A DNA stretch of 64,000 bases, from the NCBI GenBank assembly GCA_028282805.1, contig JANQHD010000023.1:186001-250000 (forward strand), in the 5' to 3' direction. The notes below the pieces were generated by a model. That model worked only from the letters and a program-made list of their open reading frames with translations, ran no database searches and had not been told where the DNA came from. Source of the stretch: Phycisphaeraceae bacterium. GTDB lineage: Bacteria; Planctomycetota; Phycisphaerae; Phycisphaerales; Zrk34. Position 1 is the stretch's first letter. Each line of letters opens with the position of its first letter. Below, piece by piece: positions 17,959 through 28,813 of this stretch. The translations under genes and the position numbers were made by a program.

Positions 17959-19791
17959 ATGCTGAATCGCGTCAAGCTGGCCATGCTGTTAACCCTGGTA
18001 TTCGCTGCGCAAGCATGTGCGGCGGCGCGGCCGAATATCGTGTGGCTCGTCTCGGAAGACAACTCCAAACACTTCGTGAAGCTGTTCGACGAATCGGGCG
18101 CATCGATGCCCACGATCGAAAAGCTCGCCAAGCGCGGCCTGGTCTTCGAGCGCGCGTTCTCCAACGCCCCGGTCTGTTCCACGGCCCGCACGACGCTGGC
18201 CACCGGGTGCTACGGGCCGCGCATCGGCACGCAATACCACCGCCGCGAGAAACTCGCCGAGATGCCGCACGGTTTGAATATGTTCATGGCCGACCTGCGC
18301 AAGGCCGGCTACTACACCGCCAACAAGTCGAAGAAGGATTACAACGCCGTCGAGTCGGCCGGGTCGTGGGACGAGTCGTCCGGCAAGGCGACCTGGCGCA
18401 AGCGCAAGGCGGGCCAGCCGTTCTTCTTCATGCAGTCGTTCGGCGTCACGCACGAGGGCAGCCTGCACTTCCCCGCCAAGCAGATGAACAACCCGACGCA
18501 GACCGACCCCGCCTCGGTCAAGCTGTCGCCCAAGCACCCCGACACGCCGACCTTCCGCTACACCTACGCCCGTTACCACGACCGGCACAAAGAGTTCGAC
18601 AAGCAGGCCGCCCAAGTCGTCGCACAACTCGAAGCCGACGGCCTGATGGACGACACGTTCATCTTCTACTTCGGCGACCACGGAGGCGTGCTGCCCGGGT
18701 CGAAGGGGTATGCCTACGAGGTCGGCCTGCACGTGCCGTTGGTCGTGTACGTGCCGAAAAACTTCCAACACCTCGTCGACGCCGAGCCCGGCACGCGCCA
18801 TCAAGGCTTCGTCAGCTTCGTTGACTTCGGCCCGACCGCGCTGAACCTCGCGGGCGTGAAGGTTTCCAACAAGATCGACGGCAAGCCGTTCCTCGGCAAG
18901 GGCGTGAAGATGGCCGAGGTCAACCGGCGTGATGAAACATTCGGTTACGCCGATCGTTTTGATGAGAAGTACGACCTGGTCCGCACCTACCGCAAAGGTG
19001 ACTTTAAGTACATGCGGAACTACCAGCCGTTCAACATCGACGGGTTGGAGAACAACTACCGTTACAAGGCGCTAGCTTACAAGGAATGGCGCAAGCTGTA
19101 CGCGGCCGGCGAACTCAACGAGGTTCAAAGCCAGTTTTTTAAGCCGCGTGCGCCCGAGGCGTTGTACGACCTGTCGGTCGATCCTTACGAGACGAACAAC
19201 CTCGCCGGCAAACCCGAGCACGCGAAGAAGCTCGCGGAGATGCGCAACGCGTTGAACGCCTGGGTCAAGGCCATGCCCGACCTGAGCTTCTACCCCGAGC
19301 CTTACCTCGTCGAGCACGCCCTCGACAACGCGACGAAGTTCGGCCAATCGCGCAAGCGGCACATCGCCAAGCTCGTCGACATCGCCGACCTGCAGCTAGT
19401 ATCGTTCGACAAGGCCGAGGCCGGCATCCGCGCGGCGCTTAACTCTCCGGACCCGGTCGAGCGTTATTGGGGCCTGATCGTGTGCAGCTCGTTCGGCCGC
19501 ACGGCAAACCTTTTCGCGGAACGAGCGATCGACCTCGCAAAAACCGATCCCGACCCACTGGTGCGGACGCGCGCCGCCGAGTTCCTCGGCCTGCATCATT
19601 CCATCGACCCGGCGCCCATTATCGCCGATGCGCTCGCGAAGAGCCGATCGAAGATCGAGGCCGTGCTGGTTCTCAACAGCGCCGCGTTGCTGCACCAGAC
19701 GAACCCGGTGTACGTTTTCGATGTGAAAGCGCCCAAGGCGTTTGCGAAAGACCGCTGGGTGCAAAACCGCATCGCGTTCATCCGCGATTAA
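17959..19791 (+). CDS. secreted sulfatase with C-terminal helical repeat extension
   Basis: 610 residues with a signal peptide ([15 protein letters not shown]). The N-terminal sulfatase domain has [17 protein letters not shown] for calcium binding and the modification motif CSTAR starting at Cys73, to be oxidised to formylglycine. This is the CxAxR form rather than the commoner CxPx[16 protein letters not shown] and the His/Lys-containing strands complete the metal site. Residues after about 470 are not sulfatase-like: [20 protein letters not shown] onward looks like HEAT repeats. The start is fixed by AAGGAG at 17946-17951. The substrate is probably a sulfated sugar (inference from family and lineage). 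Confidence 0.88.
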   Translation: MLNRVKLAMLLTLVFAAQACAAARPNIVWLVSEDNSKHFVKLFDESGASMPTIEKLAKRGLVFERAFSNAPVCSTARTTLATGCYGPRIGTQYHRREKLAEMPHGLNMFMADLRKAGYYTANKSKKDYNAVESAGSWDESSGKATWRKRKAGQPFFFMQSFGVTHEGSLHFPAKQMNNPTQTDPASVKLSPKHPDTPTFRYTYARYHDRHKEFDKQAAQVVAQLEADGLMDDTFIFYFGDHGGVLPGSKGYAYEVGLHVPLVVYVPKNFQHLVDAEPGTRHQGFVSFVDFGPTALNLAGVKVSNKIDGKPFLGKGVKMAEVNRRDETFGYADRFDEKYDLVRTYRKGDFKYMRNYQPFNIDGLENNYRYKALAYKEWRKLYAAGELNEVQSQFFKPRAPEALYDLSVDPYETNNLAGKPEHAKKLAEMRNALNAWVKAMPDLSFYPEPYLVEHALDNATKFGQSRKRHIAKLVDIADLQLVSFDKAEAGIRAALNSPDPVERYWGLIVCSSFGRTANLFAERAIDLAKTDPDPLVRTRAAEFLGLHHSIDPAPIIADALAKSRSKIEAVLVLNSAALLHQTNPVYVFDVKAPKAFAKDRWVQNRIAFIRD

Positions 19792-19900
19792 GCCGAGCGG
19801 TGGTCAAATTGTCTCGGCGGGGTTTTGCTGCTACCGTGCTTCGCCGCGCGGCGCCGGTACGCCCGGGCTGTTCCCGCAAACACAAGAGTATTCACCGCTT

Positions 19901-21259
<1,359 letters not shown>

Positions 21260-21275
21260 AAACCTGTTGACCGGA

Positions 21276-22394
21276 TCAAACCGCGCTGAGCGCCCCGTCG
21301 GCGATGCGTCGGACGGCGTCGATCAGCAGCTTTTCGTCGACGGTGTGCACCGTGGCGGTCGCGCCGAACCCGGCCGGCAGGATCAGCGTCAACGGCCCAC
21401 CGAGATGTTCGCGGAACTGTTCGAGGCCAACGAGCAAGCCGCCGGTGTCTTCCAACGCGGGGTGCGACAAGTCGAACCCGAGGTCGCACAGGCAGCCGAT
21501 GATGCGCCGCGCATCGTCGTCGCGCAGCACGCCGAGCCGCGCCGCGTACACCGTGTCGATCGCCAGGCCGATCGCGACCGCGTCGCCGTGACGCAGCTGA
21601 AAGCTTGTCATCGCTTCCAGCCGGTGCGCCGACCAGTGGCCCATGTCCAGCGGACGGGCCGAGCCCTGCTCGAACGGGTCGCCGCCCGAGGTGATGTGAT
21701 CGAAGTGCAGCTCGGCGGAGCGCGTGATGATCGGTTCGGCGGCGGCGAGGTCGCGCGCGTTCAGCGCATCGATCCCGTGTTCGATTCTGTTGAACAGCGC
21801 CGCGTCCTTGATCAGCGCGACCTTGACGGCCTCGGCGAACCCGCCGCGCCAGTCGGTGTCGCTGAGCGTGGTCAGCAGCTCGGCGTCGTTGATCACGGCG
21901 ACGGGCACGGCGAAAGAGCCGAGCATGTTTTTCACGCCGTCGAGGTTGATGCCGTTTTTGACACCCACAGCCGAGTCGGCCTGGGCGAGCGTGGTAGAGC
22001 CCAGCCGCACGAGCCGCACGCCGCGGTGCACGGTGGCCGCGGCGAACCCAACCACGTCGAGCACGGCCCCGCCGCCGATGGCGATCACGTGGCTGTGGCG
22101 GTCGATGCCGGCGTCGGCGATGCGCCTGGCGATGTCGAAAAACACGGTGACATCAGTCTTGCACCGCTCACCGCCGGGCACAAGATGCGTGCCCGCGTGG
22201 CGGTCGGCCGACAGCATGTTGCGGGTGTCATTCTGCAAGCGTGGTTGCGCCAGGGCGAGGTGGTCATCGATGAACACGATGGCCCGGTTGTCGCCGATCA
22301 CCCGATCCAGTGACGCGTTGCCGGGTGAGATCGCGTTGCGCGTCACGCAGAGGCGGTGATCAAAAGTTGCACGGACCGCTTGTTCTTTTCGCAT
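21276..22394 (-). CDS. 3-dehydroquinate synthase family protein, EboD-like
   Basis: 372 residues of the AroB-type sugar-phosphate cyclase fold. The NAD loop is IAIGGGAVLDVVGFAAATVH; GVKNGINLDGVKNMLGSFA and GHWSAHRLEAMTSFQLRHGD carry metal and substrate residues. These read more like EboD of the Ebo (eustigmatophyte/bacterial) cluster than housekeeping AroB: note VKNGIN and AVINDAELL followed by GGFAEAVKVALIKD. EboD's reaction is not established. No other ebo genes are visible here. GAGGG lies before the chosen ATG. If it is in fact AroB, it would act two steps before the shikimate kinase at 2024. Confidence 0.72.
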   Translation of the reverse strand: MRKEQAVRATFDHRLCVTRNAISPGNASLDRVIGDNRAIVFIDDHLALAQPRLQNDTRNMLSADRHAGTHLVPGGERCKTDVTVFFDIARRIADAGIDRHSHVIAIGGGAVLDVVGFAAATVHRGVRLVRLGSTTLAQADSAVGVKNGINLDGVKNMLGSFAVPVAVINDAELLTTLSDTDWRGGFAEAVKVALIKDAALFNRIEHGIDALNARDLAAAEPIITRSAELHFDHITSGGDPFEQGSARPLDMGHWSAHRLEAMTSFQLRHGDAVAIGLAIDTVYAARLGVLRDDDARRIIGCLCDLGFDLSHPALEDTGGLLVGLEQFREHLGGPLTLILPAGFGATATVHTVDEKLLIDAVRRIADGALSAV

Positions 22395-22495
22395 CGTATT
22401 CCCTCGCAAAACCGTCGCGATGATGCTACCGGCTTGCCCGCAGTGCGTGCGTGTATTGCAGGTGATGTCAAGCAAAATACGGAAAAAATTGATCG

Positions 22496-22524
22496 TTGAC
22501 ACGTGCGCGCGTCAGCTTTAAGTT
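22496..22524 (+). promoter_or_regulatory. candidate dnaA promoter
   Basis: Perfect -35 box TTGACA followed after 17 bases by TAAGTT, a moderate -10 match, about 130 bases upstream of the dnaA start. It lies in an AT-richer part of the gap between the divergent EboD-like gene and dnaA. Confidence 0.4.
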
Positions 22525-22656
22525 GAGTTTGCTCTCGACGCGTCATCGGGTGCGATGAGAACATCCCGGTGCCAGGGACGGCGCCCGTGGTTTGTGGTGG
22601 ACCATGTAGCACGGCAGCCGGCGAGCCCCGGCCAGAAGAATAGAAAGAGCCGTTGA

Positions 22657-24021
22657 ATGTCGAATCCTGACCCGTCGACCTGGCGGGCGATGATCGCGTA
22701 TTTGCGCCGGCACCACGCCGATCTGTGCCGGCAGTGGTTCGAGGAGTTGGAGCCGCTGTGGTTGGCCGGGGGTGTGTTGCAGGTGCGCGCCCAATCGCCG
22801 GTGCAGCAGAGCTACCTCTCCACCAAGTGCGCCGAGGCGTTCAACGACGCGGCCCAAGCCGCGACCGGCAATCTGGTGGTGGTGCGTTTCGTGATCGACG
22901 AATCCGAGGTGCCGCGCACGACACAAGCGACCCCGACCAATACCGCCGGCGACAACGGCAACGGCCGCGAATCCCGTACCGTCGCCGCGTTCGACGACCA
23001 GATCCTGCTCAGCCCCGATTACACGTTCGACAACTTCGTGACCGGGCCGCAGAACCACCTGGCCTACGCCGCGGGCGTCGCGGTCGCGCAGCAGCCGGGC
23101 CTGGCGTACAACCCGTTCTTCATCCACGGCGGCGTGGGGCTGGGCAAAACGCACCTGCTCCAAGCCATCTGCCAGTCGATCCTCGCGGCCAACCCCGATG
23201 CGCACATCTGCTATCTCAGCTGCGACAGCTTCATCAACCACTTCATCGACGCGGTGACCAACGGCAACATGCACGACTTCCGCCACCGCTACCGCCACGT
23301 CGACGTGCTGGTGATCGATGACATCCACTTCCTCGCCGACCGCGACCGCACGCAGGAAGAGTTCTTCCACACGTTCAACACGCTGTTCCAGTCGAAGAAG
23401 CAGATCGTGCTGTCGAGCGACTCGCCGCCGCACGAGATCCCGCAACTCGAGGAGCGGCTGGTCTCGCGGTTCAACTGGGGCCTGGTGGCGCGGGTGGACA
23501 AGCCGTGTTACGAGACGCGCGTGGCGATCATCCGCAAGAAGGCCGAGGTGCGCGGGGCCAACATCCCCGACCCGGTGGTCTGTTACATCGCCTCGAAGAT
23601 CGAGTCGAACACCCGCGAGCTCGAAGGCGCAATCACCAAGGTGCAGTCGATGGCGTCGCTGACCGAGCAGACGATCACGCTCGAGCTGGCCCAGCAGGCG
23701 CTCGGCGACGAGGCGGCCACGGCCGAGCCGCAGCTGTCGATCCAAACTATCATCGACGCGGTGACCGACTTCTTCGGCGTGAAGTTGTCGGACCTGCAAT
23801 CCAAGCGCCGCCACCGCTCGATCACGGTGCCCCGGCAAGTGTGCATGTACCTCGCCCGCAAGCGGACCAACTACTCACTCGAAGAAATCGGCGGGTACTT
23901 CGGCGGGCGGGATCACACGACCGTCATGCACGCGATCCGCACGATCGACGAGCGGTCCGAGGTCGACAAGATTTTCGCCGCTCAAGTCGATGAGATCGAC
24001 CGCCGGTTGGCCACAAATTGA
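22657..24021 (+). CDS. dnaA: chromosomal replication initiator protein DnaA
   Basis: 454 residues that bind DnaA boxes and open the origin. Domain I (residues 1-80, WRAMIAYLRRHHADLCRQWF) and a short linker precede the AAA+ domain, with Walker A GGVGLGKTH near residue 162 and Walker B VLVIDDIHFL. Domain IV contains the box-binding signature GRDHTTVMHAIRTI near the end. A purine-rich AAAGAG precedes the ATG. It is followed by a 410-base AT-richer gap and the nuo genes rather than dnaN, so the usual dnaA-dnaN-recF order is absent. Confidence 0.95.
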   Translation: MSNPDPSTWRAMIAYLRRHHADLCRQWFEELEPLWLAGGVLQVRAQSPVQQSYLSTKCAEAFNDAAQAATGNLVVVRFVIDESEVPRTTQATPTNTAGDNGNGRESRTVAAFDDQILLSPDYTFDNFVTGPQNHLAYAAGVAVAQQPGLAYNPFFIHGGVGLGKTHLLQAICQSILAANPDAHICYLSCDSFINHFIDAVTNGNMHDFRHRYRHVDVLVIDDIHFLADRDRTQEEFFHTFNTLFQSKKQIVLSSDSPPHEIPQLEERLVSRFNWGLVARVDKPCYETRVAIIRKKAEVRGANIPDPVVCYIASKIESNTRELEGAITKVQSMASLTEQTITLELAQQALGDEAATAEPQLSIQTIIDAVTDFFGVKLSDLQSKRRHRSITVPRQVCMYLARKRTNYSLEEIGGYFGGRDHTTVMHAIRTIDERSEVDKIFAAQVDEIDRRLATN

Positions 24022-24431
24022 TCCAAACCCCTGTCGCGCAAGCCACGAGCAAGCGGTGAGCAACCTGTCGATTGCGCTCCGCCAAGCTGTCTGTTTCGAC
24101 AGCCCTGCCGTGTCGATTTCCGCTCGAAGATTCAAGCCGACAAAGCCCAACAGTTGCCGACAAGGTAATCGACAGGTTTTGCCTGTGGTGCGTAGGGCGG
24201 TAAGTTATTTAGCTTGAAGCGGTTGTGTGGTGCGATCGGGTGCGATACCCACAAACTGACAGCCCTTACTACGAGTAACAAAGAGATAGATACCTTTCCT
24301 GTATATAAGCCCCCTAGCCCCCGTCCACAGAGCTTCCACAGCACACCGAAACGCACCAGTCGCCCTCGACGCAAGCCCTGTGGATATCTATACTTTCCGG
24401 CCTGAATCGCCCAAAACGGGACACCGCCGCT
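24022..24431. other. candidate replication origin region downstream of dnaA
   Basis: 410 bases without a gene, AT-richer than the surroundings. It contains the 9-mer TGTGGATAT (24379-24387; complement ATATCCACA, one mismatch to the TTATCCACA box) and two further TCCACA cores at 24324 and 24335. The inverted repeat TTACT-ACG-AGTAA lies at 24266 and an AT tract at 24279-24310. Three box-like cores within about 65 bases beside dnaA fit an origin, but matches are weak and the gap must also carry the nuoD promoter. Confidence 0.35.
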
Positions 24432-25712
24432 ATGCCATTTGATCTCAAACCTTGGGACGTCGACTGCGAAACGACGCCGTACCTCGACCGCACCGAGGAT
24501 TCAGGCGACCGTTGGACGCTCAATTTCGGCCCGCAACACCCCGCGACGCACACCACCCTCCGCATTGTTCTTGAATTGGATGGTGAGCGGGTCGTCCGGG
24601 CCATCCCTCACATCGGCTACCTGCACTCCGGCTTCGAGAAGCTCGGCGAGCACCACGACTACAACCAGTACGTCGTCGTGACCGACCGCATGAACTACGT
24701 CAGCCCGATCCACAACAACATCGTCTGGCACCACGCGGTCGAAAAGCTGTTCGGCATCGAGCTGACCCCTCGTTGCAAGGTGCTCCGCACGATCATGGGC
24801 GAGCTGGCCCGCATCCAGGATCACTTGCTTTGCGCCGGGGCAGCCGCGCTCGACCTCGGGGCGTTCACGGCGTTCCTCTACGGGTTCAACGAACGCGAAC
24901 GCATCTACGACATCTGCGAATACATCTGCGGCGCGCGCTTCACCACGAGCTGGACGCGCGTGGGCGGGCTCAGCCAGGACCTGCCCGATCAGCGAGTGTT
25001 CGTCGAGAAGGTCAAGCTGTTCATCGACGAGCAGCTGCCGCCGGTCATCGCGGACCTCGAAGGGTTGCTCAACAAGAACCGCATCTTCATCGAGCGCACC
25101 AGCGGCATCGGCGCGGTGACCACCGACGAGGCGATCGCTTGGTCGCTGACCGGCCCGCTCGCCCGCGCCGCCGGGGTGAAGCGCGATCTGCGCAAGGACG
25201 AGCCGTACCTGTGCTTCGAGCCCAACTGGGACGGTCAGGGCGCCGAGCCCGTTGAGTTCAAGGTGCCGATCATGCACGAGGGCGACTGCTACAGCCGCTT
25301 CCGCGTGCGCGTGGAGGAGATGAAGCAGTCGGTCGCGATCATCCAGCAGCTGATTGATCGCATCCCCGATGGCTCGGTCAACGCGTTCGACGACCAGGCC
25401 TTCGCCCTGCCCGACAAGGCCGAGACGTACGGCTCGATCGAAGGGCTCATCCACCACTTCGAGCTGATCATGACCAACCGCAAGTGGGAGGTGCCGGTCG
25501 GCGAGATCTACGGCGCACAGGAGACGGCCAACGGCGAACTGGGCTTCTACCTCGTGGGCAACGGCGGCCCCAGCCCACAGCGCGCCCGTTGCCGCCCGCC
25601 GTCGTTTATCAACTACCAGTCGTTCCCGAAGATGATCGAGGGCCACATGCTCGCCGACGTGGTCGCGGTGCTGGGCAGCCTGAACGTCATCGCCGCGGAA
25701 CTGGATCGATAG
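24432..25712 (+). CDS. nuoD: NADH-quinone oxidoreductase subunit D
   Basis: 426-residue 49-kDa-type subunit of respiratory complex I, in the peripheral arm at the quinone site. Recognisable segments are LNFGPQHPATHTTLRIVLEL near the start, IGYLHSGFEKLGEHHDYNQ with the quinone-contacting His, RTIMGELARIQDHLL, and the closing RPPSFINYQSFPKMIEGHMLAD. First gene of a nuoD-nuoE-ORF-nuoF block. A stable hairpin lies between nuoD and nuoE. No nuoA-C or nuoG-N genes are in the window. Confidence 0.95.
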   Translation: MPFDLKPWDVDCETTPYLDRTEDSGDRWTLNFGPQHPATHTTLRIVLELDGERVVRAIPHIGYLHSGFEKLGEHHDYNQYVVVTDRMNYVSPIHNNIVWHHAVEKLFGIELTPRCKVLRTIMGELARIQDHLLCAGAAALDLGAFTAFLYGFNERERIYDICEYICGARFTTSWTRVGGLSQDLPDQRVFVEKVKLFIDEQLPPVIADLEGLLNKNRIFIERTSGIGAVTTDEAIAWSLTGPLARAAGVKRDLRKDEPYLCFEPNWDGQGAEPVEFKVPIMHEGDCYSRFRVRVEEMKQSVAIIQQLIDRIPDGSVNAFDDQAFALPDKAETYGSIEGLIHHFELIMTNRKWEVPVGEIYGAQETANGELGFYLVGNGGPSPQRARCRPPSFINYQSFPKMIEGHMLADVVAVLGSLNVIAAELDR

Positions 25713-25719
25713 CACATAG

Positions 25720-25737
25720 CCCCCGGCACGCCGGGGG
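25720..25737 (+). other. hairpin between nuoD and nuoE
   Basis: Stem CCCCCGG / CCGGGGG with loop CACG, followed by TTGGTTTGG rather than a U run. It may attenuate or stabilise the nuo mRNA so that nuoD is made in a different amount from nuoEF; this is inference. Confidence 0.5.
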
Positions 25738-25755
25738 TTGGTTTGGAGCCTCGAC

Positions 25756-26328
25756 ATGGCTTGGATTGTGAAACCCTCCGGCACGATGCAGATCGAACGG
25801 CGCAGCGAGCCGTACCTCACCGAGGCCATGCGCCGTGAGCTCGAGGCCGAGACCTTGCCGCGCTACCCGACCAAGCAGGCCGCCACGCTGCCGGCGCTGC
25901 ACATGGTGCAGCACGCCGAGGGCTGGCTGCCGTTCCAGGCCATCGAAGAGATCGCCGAGTTCCTCGACCTCGACGCGTCGGAGGTGTACGACACCGCCAC
26001 GTTCTACGAAGAGTTCTTCCTCGAGCCCAAGGGCAGGTACCTGATCCAGATATGCGAGTCGATCGCCTGCGAGCTGTGCGGCTACGTCGACCTCAAGTCA
26101 AAGCTCTGCCGGAAGTTCGACATCACCAACTGCGAGACCACCGACGACGGCAAGTTCACGCTGCAGATGGTGGAGTGCCTGGGCATGTGCGACGATGCGC
26201 CCGCGGTGCTCATCAACGGCAAGATGTACCGCAAGGTCACGTGGGAGCAGATCGAGGGCGTGCTCGATGCGCTGCCCGACGACCCCAACGAGTTCGACGC
26301 GCCCGGCATCCACCCGGCCCAGGAGTAA
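25756..26328 (+). CDS. nuoE: NADH-quinone oxidoreductase subunit E
   Basis: 190-residue 24-kDa subunit carrying a [2Fe-2S] cluster in the NADH module. The four ligands lie in CESIAC and VECLGMCDDAPA, the usual C-x4-C and C-x3-C pattern. The preceding helical part (TKQAATLPALHMVQHAEGWL) is typical. Lies 43 bases after nuoD and upstream of a small conserved-looking ORF and nuoF. Confidence 0.94.
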   Translation: MAWIVKPSGTMQIERRSEPYLTEAMRRELEAETLPRYPTKQAATLPALHMVQHAEGWLPFQAIEEIAEFLDLDASEVYDTATFYEEFFLEPKGRYLIQICESIACELCGYVDLKSKLCRKFDITNCETTDDGKFTLQMVECLGMCDDAPAVLINGKMYRKVTWEQIEGVLDALPDDPNEFDAPGIHPAQE

Positions 26329-26414
26329 GCAACGCGAGCCGGCTCGTCCCCGAGCCCGGACCCCCCGGACCACAAGTGCCGGGGCCGAGACGGCCCGGCT
26401 CGCTGAGAACAACC

Positions 26415-26600
26415 ATGAGCTGGTTCACCAAAATCTGTCGTGACGTGGGGCTGATGATCCACAACGTCCGCCACCCGCACGCCGGCAAGAAAACGGTGGT
26501 CCGAAGAGACGTGCAGGAAGAAAACCGCGGCGACGTCACGCTCCGCCGCACCACGATCGACGAGATCGAGATCAAACAACCGACCGACTCGCACAAATGA
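26415..26600 (+). CDS. small hypothetical protein between nuoE and nuoF
   Basis: 61 residues, starting MSWFTKICRDVGLMIHNVRH and ending TTIDEIEIKQPTDSHK. No family recognised. It is basic at the front and acidic at the end, has no membrane segment or cysteine pair, and sits in frame with a tight operon. Codon use matches nuoE and nuoF. It could be an accessory or assembly factor of the NADH module because of its position only. Confidence 0.6.
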   Translation: MSWFTKICRDVGLMIHNVRHPHAGKKTVVRRDVQEENRGDVTLRRTTIDEIEIKQPTDSHK

Positions 26601-26644
26601 GTATTTAGCGCCGCGGCTCCGCCGCGCTCACGAAGGCAACGACC

Positions 26645-27994
26645 ATGGCCATGACCGAACCCGTCCTCCTCCGCCGCATCCCCAGCCATCCCTGGGGCGA
26701 CCCGGCCGATCGCAAGTACGTCGACTACGACACCCATTGCAAGACCGGCGGGTACGAGGGCCTGAAAAAAGCGCTCGACATCGAACCCAAGGACTTGATC
26801 GACGAGGTCAAGGCCAGCGAGCTGCGCGGCCGCGGCGGTGCGGGGTTCAGCGCCGGTTTGAAGTGGTCGTTCCTGCCCGAGGTTGACGGCGAGCAGCGCT
26901 TCCTCGCGGTCAACGCCGACGAGTCCGAGCCGGGCACGTTCAAAGACCGCGTGCTCATGGATTACGACCCGCACCTGCTCTACGAGGGCATCGCCATCTG
27001 CATGCGGGCCTGCCACCTCGACACCGCCTACATCTACATCCGCGGCGAGTACCACGAAACGTACTACACGCTCGAGCGCGCCCGGCAGGAGGCCTACGCC
27101 AATAAGATATTCGGCGACAGTTCGATCATGGGCCAGATCAACGGCCGCAAGCCCCACGTCTACATCCACCGCGGCGCCGGCGCGTACGTGTGCGGTGAGG
27201 AGACGGGCCTGCTCGAGTCGCTCGAGGGCAAGCGCGGCTGGCCGCGCATCAAGCCGCCGTTCCCCGCGCTCAAGGGCGCGTTTGGTCGGCCGACCGTCAT
27301 CAACAACGTCGAGACCCTCGCCGTGCTCGGCGACATCGTCACCAAGGGCAGCGACTGGTTTCGCTCGCTCGGCCGGGCCTCGTCCTTCGGCGAAAAAGCC
27401 CCGGGCAGCTACGGGCCCAAGCTCTTCGGCATCTCCGGCCACGTCAACCGGCCCGGCGTCTACGAGGAAGAGCTGGGCGTGAAGATGTCGGACCTGATCG
27501 AGAACCACGCCCAGGGCGTGCGCAACGGCAAGAAGTACAAGGCCGCCATCCCCGGCGGCGTGGCCATGGGCTTTCTTGGCGCCGACCAGTTCGACGCCGA
27601 GCTCGACTTCGACTGCGGCCGGAAATACAACGTGCTCGGCCTGGGCACCGCGGGCGTCATCCTCATGGACGAGGACACCTCGATCGTCTCGGCCACCCGC
27701 AACATCGTGCACTTTTTCATGCACGAGTCGTGCGGCCAGTGCACGCCCTGCCGCGAGGGCAGCGCGTGGGTCTACAAGATCCTCTGCCGCATGGAGGAGG
27801 GCGAGGGGACGATGAAGGACATCGACCTGCTCGACGAGCTGGCCCAGTCCATGGGCGCGATGCCCGGCACGACGATCTGCGGCCTGGCCGACGGCACCAA
27901 CTGGGCGGTGAAGACCGCCATCGCCAAGTTCCGCGCCGAGTTCGAAGCGTGTTGTCGACCCTCGCAGGTGAACGTGAACGTCGCGACGGTTTAA
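26645..27994 (+). CDS. nuoF: NADH-quinone oxidoreductase subunit F
   Basis: 449-residue 51-kDa subunit that binds NADH, FMN and a [4Fe-4S] cluster. Motifs: GRGGAGFSAGLKWSFL for NADH, YVCGEETGLLESLEGKRG for FMN, and SCGQCTPCREG with a later Cys in TTICGLAD for the cluster. Two in-frame ATGs two codons apart are possible starts. It is the last nuo gene here: the next genes are a low-GC toxin-antitoxin-like pair, so nuoG and the membrane-arm genes must lie elsewhere. Confidence 0.95.
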   Translation: MAMTEPVLLRRIPSHPWGDPADRKYVDYDTHCKTGGYEGLKKALDIEPKDLIDEVKASELRGRGGAGFSAGLKWSFLPEVDGEQRFLAVNADESEPGTFKDRVLMDYDPHLLYEGIAICMRACHLDTAYIYIRGEYHETYYTLERARQEAYANKIFGDSSIMGQINGRKPHVYIHRGAGAYVCGEETGLLESLEGKRGWPRIKPPFPALKGAFGRPTVINNVETLAVLGDIVTKGSDWFRSLGRASSFGEKAPGSYGPKLFGISGHVNRPGVYEEELGVKMSDLIENHAQGVRNGKKYKAAIPGGVAMGFLGADQFDAELDFDCGRKYNVLGLGTAGVILMDEDTSIVSATRNIVHFFMHESCGQCTPCREGSAWVYKILCRMEEGEGTMKDIDLLDELAQSMGAMPGTTICGLADGTNWAVKTAIAKFRAEFEACCRPSQVNVNVATV

Positions 27995-28111
27995 AGCTGT
28001 TTTGACCCGATAACACGCGGTGTCGTCGATTGTTGCGGATCATATTCATCTGATTTCAATACCAAGTCGATCATTCGATTGATACAATCGTTTATGGCAC
28101 GGAGTTATCGA

Positions 28112-28813
28112 ATGATTCAAGTAGCTGGGGACCAGAAGTTGGGTATTGGTTTGTACACGCCAAACGAGGCGGCGTATTACGCGCGCATACCAACACAAAC
28201 ACTCACACGCTGGCTTTACGGCAATTCTGTCTCAGAGAATGTGTATCGTCCGCAACTGAAAGATTCGGATGACAGGACTGTCACATTCATTGATTTCATT
28301 CAAGCACTTGCGGTGAGAGCGTTGCGGCAACACGACAAAAAGATACCGCTCCGTCAAATCAAACAAGCGGTTAACAGGCTTTACGATGAGTATGGCGTTG
28401 AATACCCACTAGCGATGCGACATAGGTTGTATCTATTCGGAAAAGAAGTACTGATCGAATTAGATGGTCATCCAGATAAGCCTATTGAACAACTCACAGG
28501 GAAAATGCGGCGTCAGACCATAATGCGTGAAGTAGCAGAACCTTTTCTTGAAGACATAACGTTCAACCAAGAAGGATATGCGGAGATGTATGTGCCTTTC
28601 ACGCATCAGGAACGAAAAATAATCATGGATCCAAGAACACGACTTGGCCAACCATATCTTTCAGAGTCAGGTTATACGTTCCAAACGTTACTTGATGCGT
28701 ATCAGTCTGAGGGAAGCGTATTATCCGCCGCGAAGTCTTTTGGTGTAGATAAAGCAGAAATCATGTTTGCGATTAGATATGCAGACATACTCCGGAGAAA
28801 CGAAGCCGCGTGA
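28112..28813 (+). CDS. DUF433 family antitoxin-like protein
   Basis: 233 residues. An N-terminal MerR-like helix-turn-helix (LYTPNEAAYYARIPTQTLTR) is followed by a linker. The C-terminal DUF433 domain reads IIMDPRTRLGQPYLSESGY and SVLSAAKSFGVDKAEIMFAI. DUF433 proteins commonly pair with PIN-like toxins and repress their own operon. GGAG lies seven bases before the chosen ATG; an upstream ATG six codons earlier lacks one. Its stop overlaps the start of the next gene in GTGA. Base composition is clearly AT-richer than all neighbours, a sign of recent transfer. Confidence 0.75.
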   Translation: MIQVAGDQKLGIGLYTPNEAAYYARIPTQTLTRWLYGNSVSENVYRPQLKDSDDRTVTFIDFIQALAVRALRQHDKKIPLRQIKQAVNRLYDEYGVEYPLAMRHRLYLFGKEVLIELDGHPDKPIEQLTGKMRRQTIMREVAEPFLEDITFNQEGYAEMYVPFTHQERKIIMDPRTRLGQPYLSESGYTFQTLLDAYQSEGSVLSAAKSFGVDKAEIMFAIRYADILRRNEAA

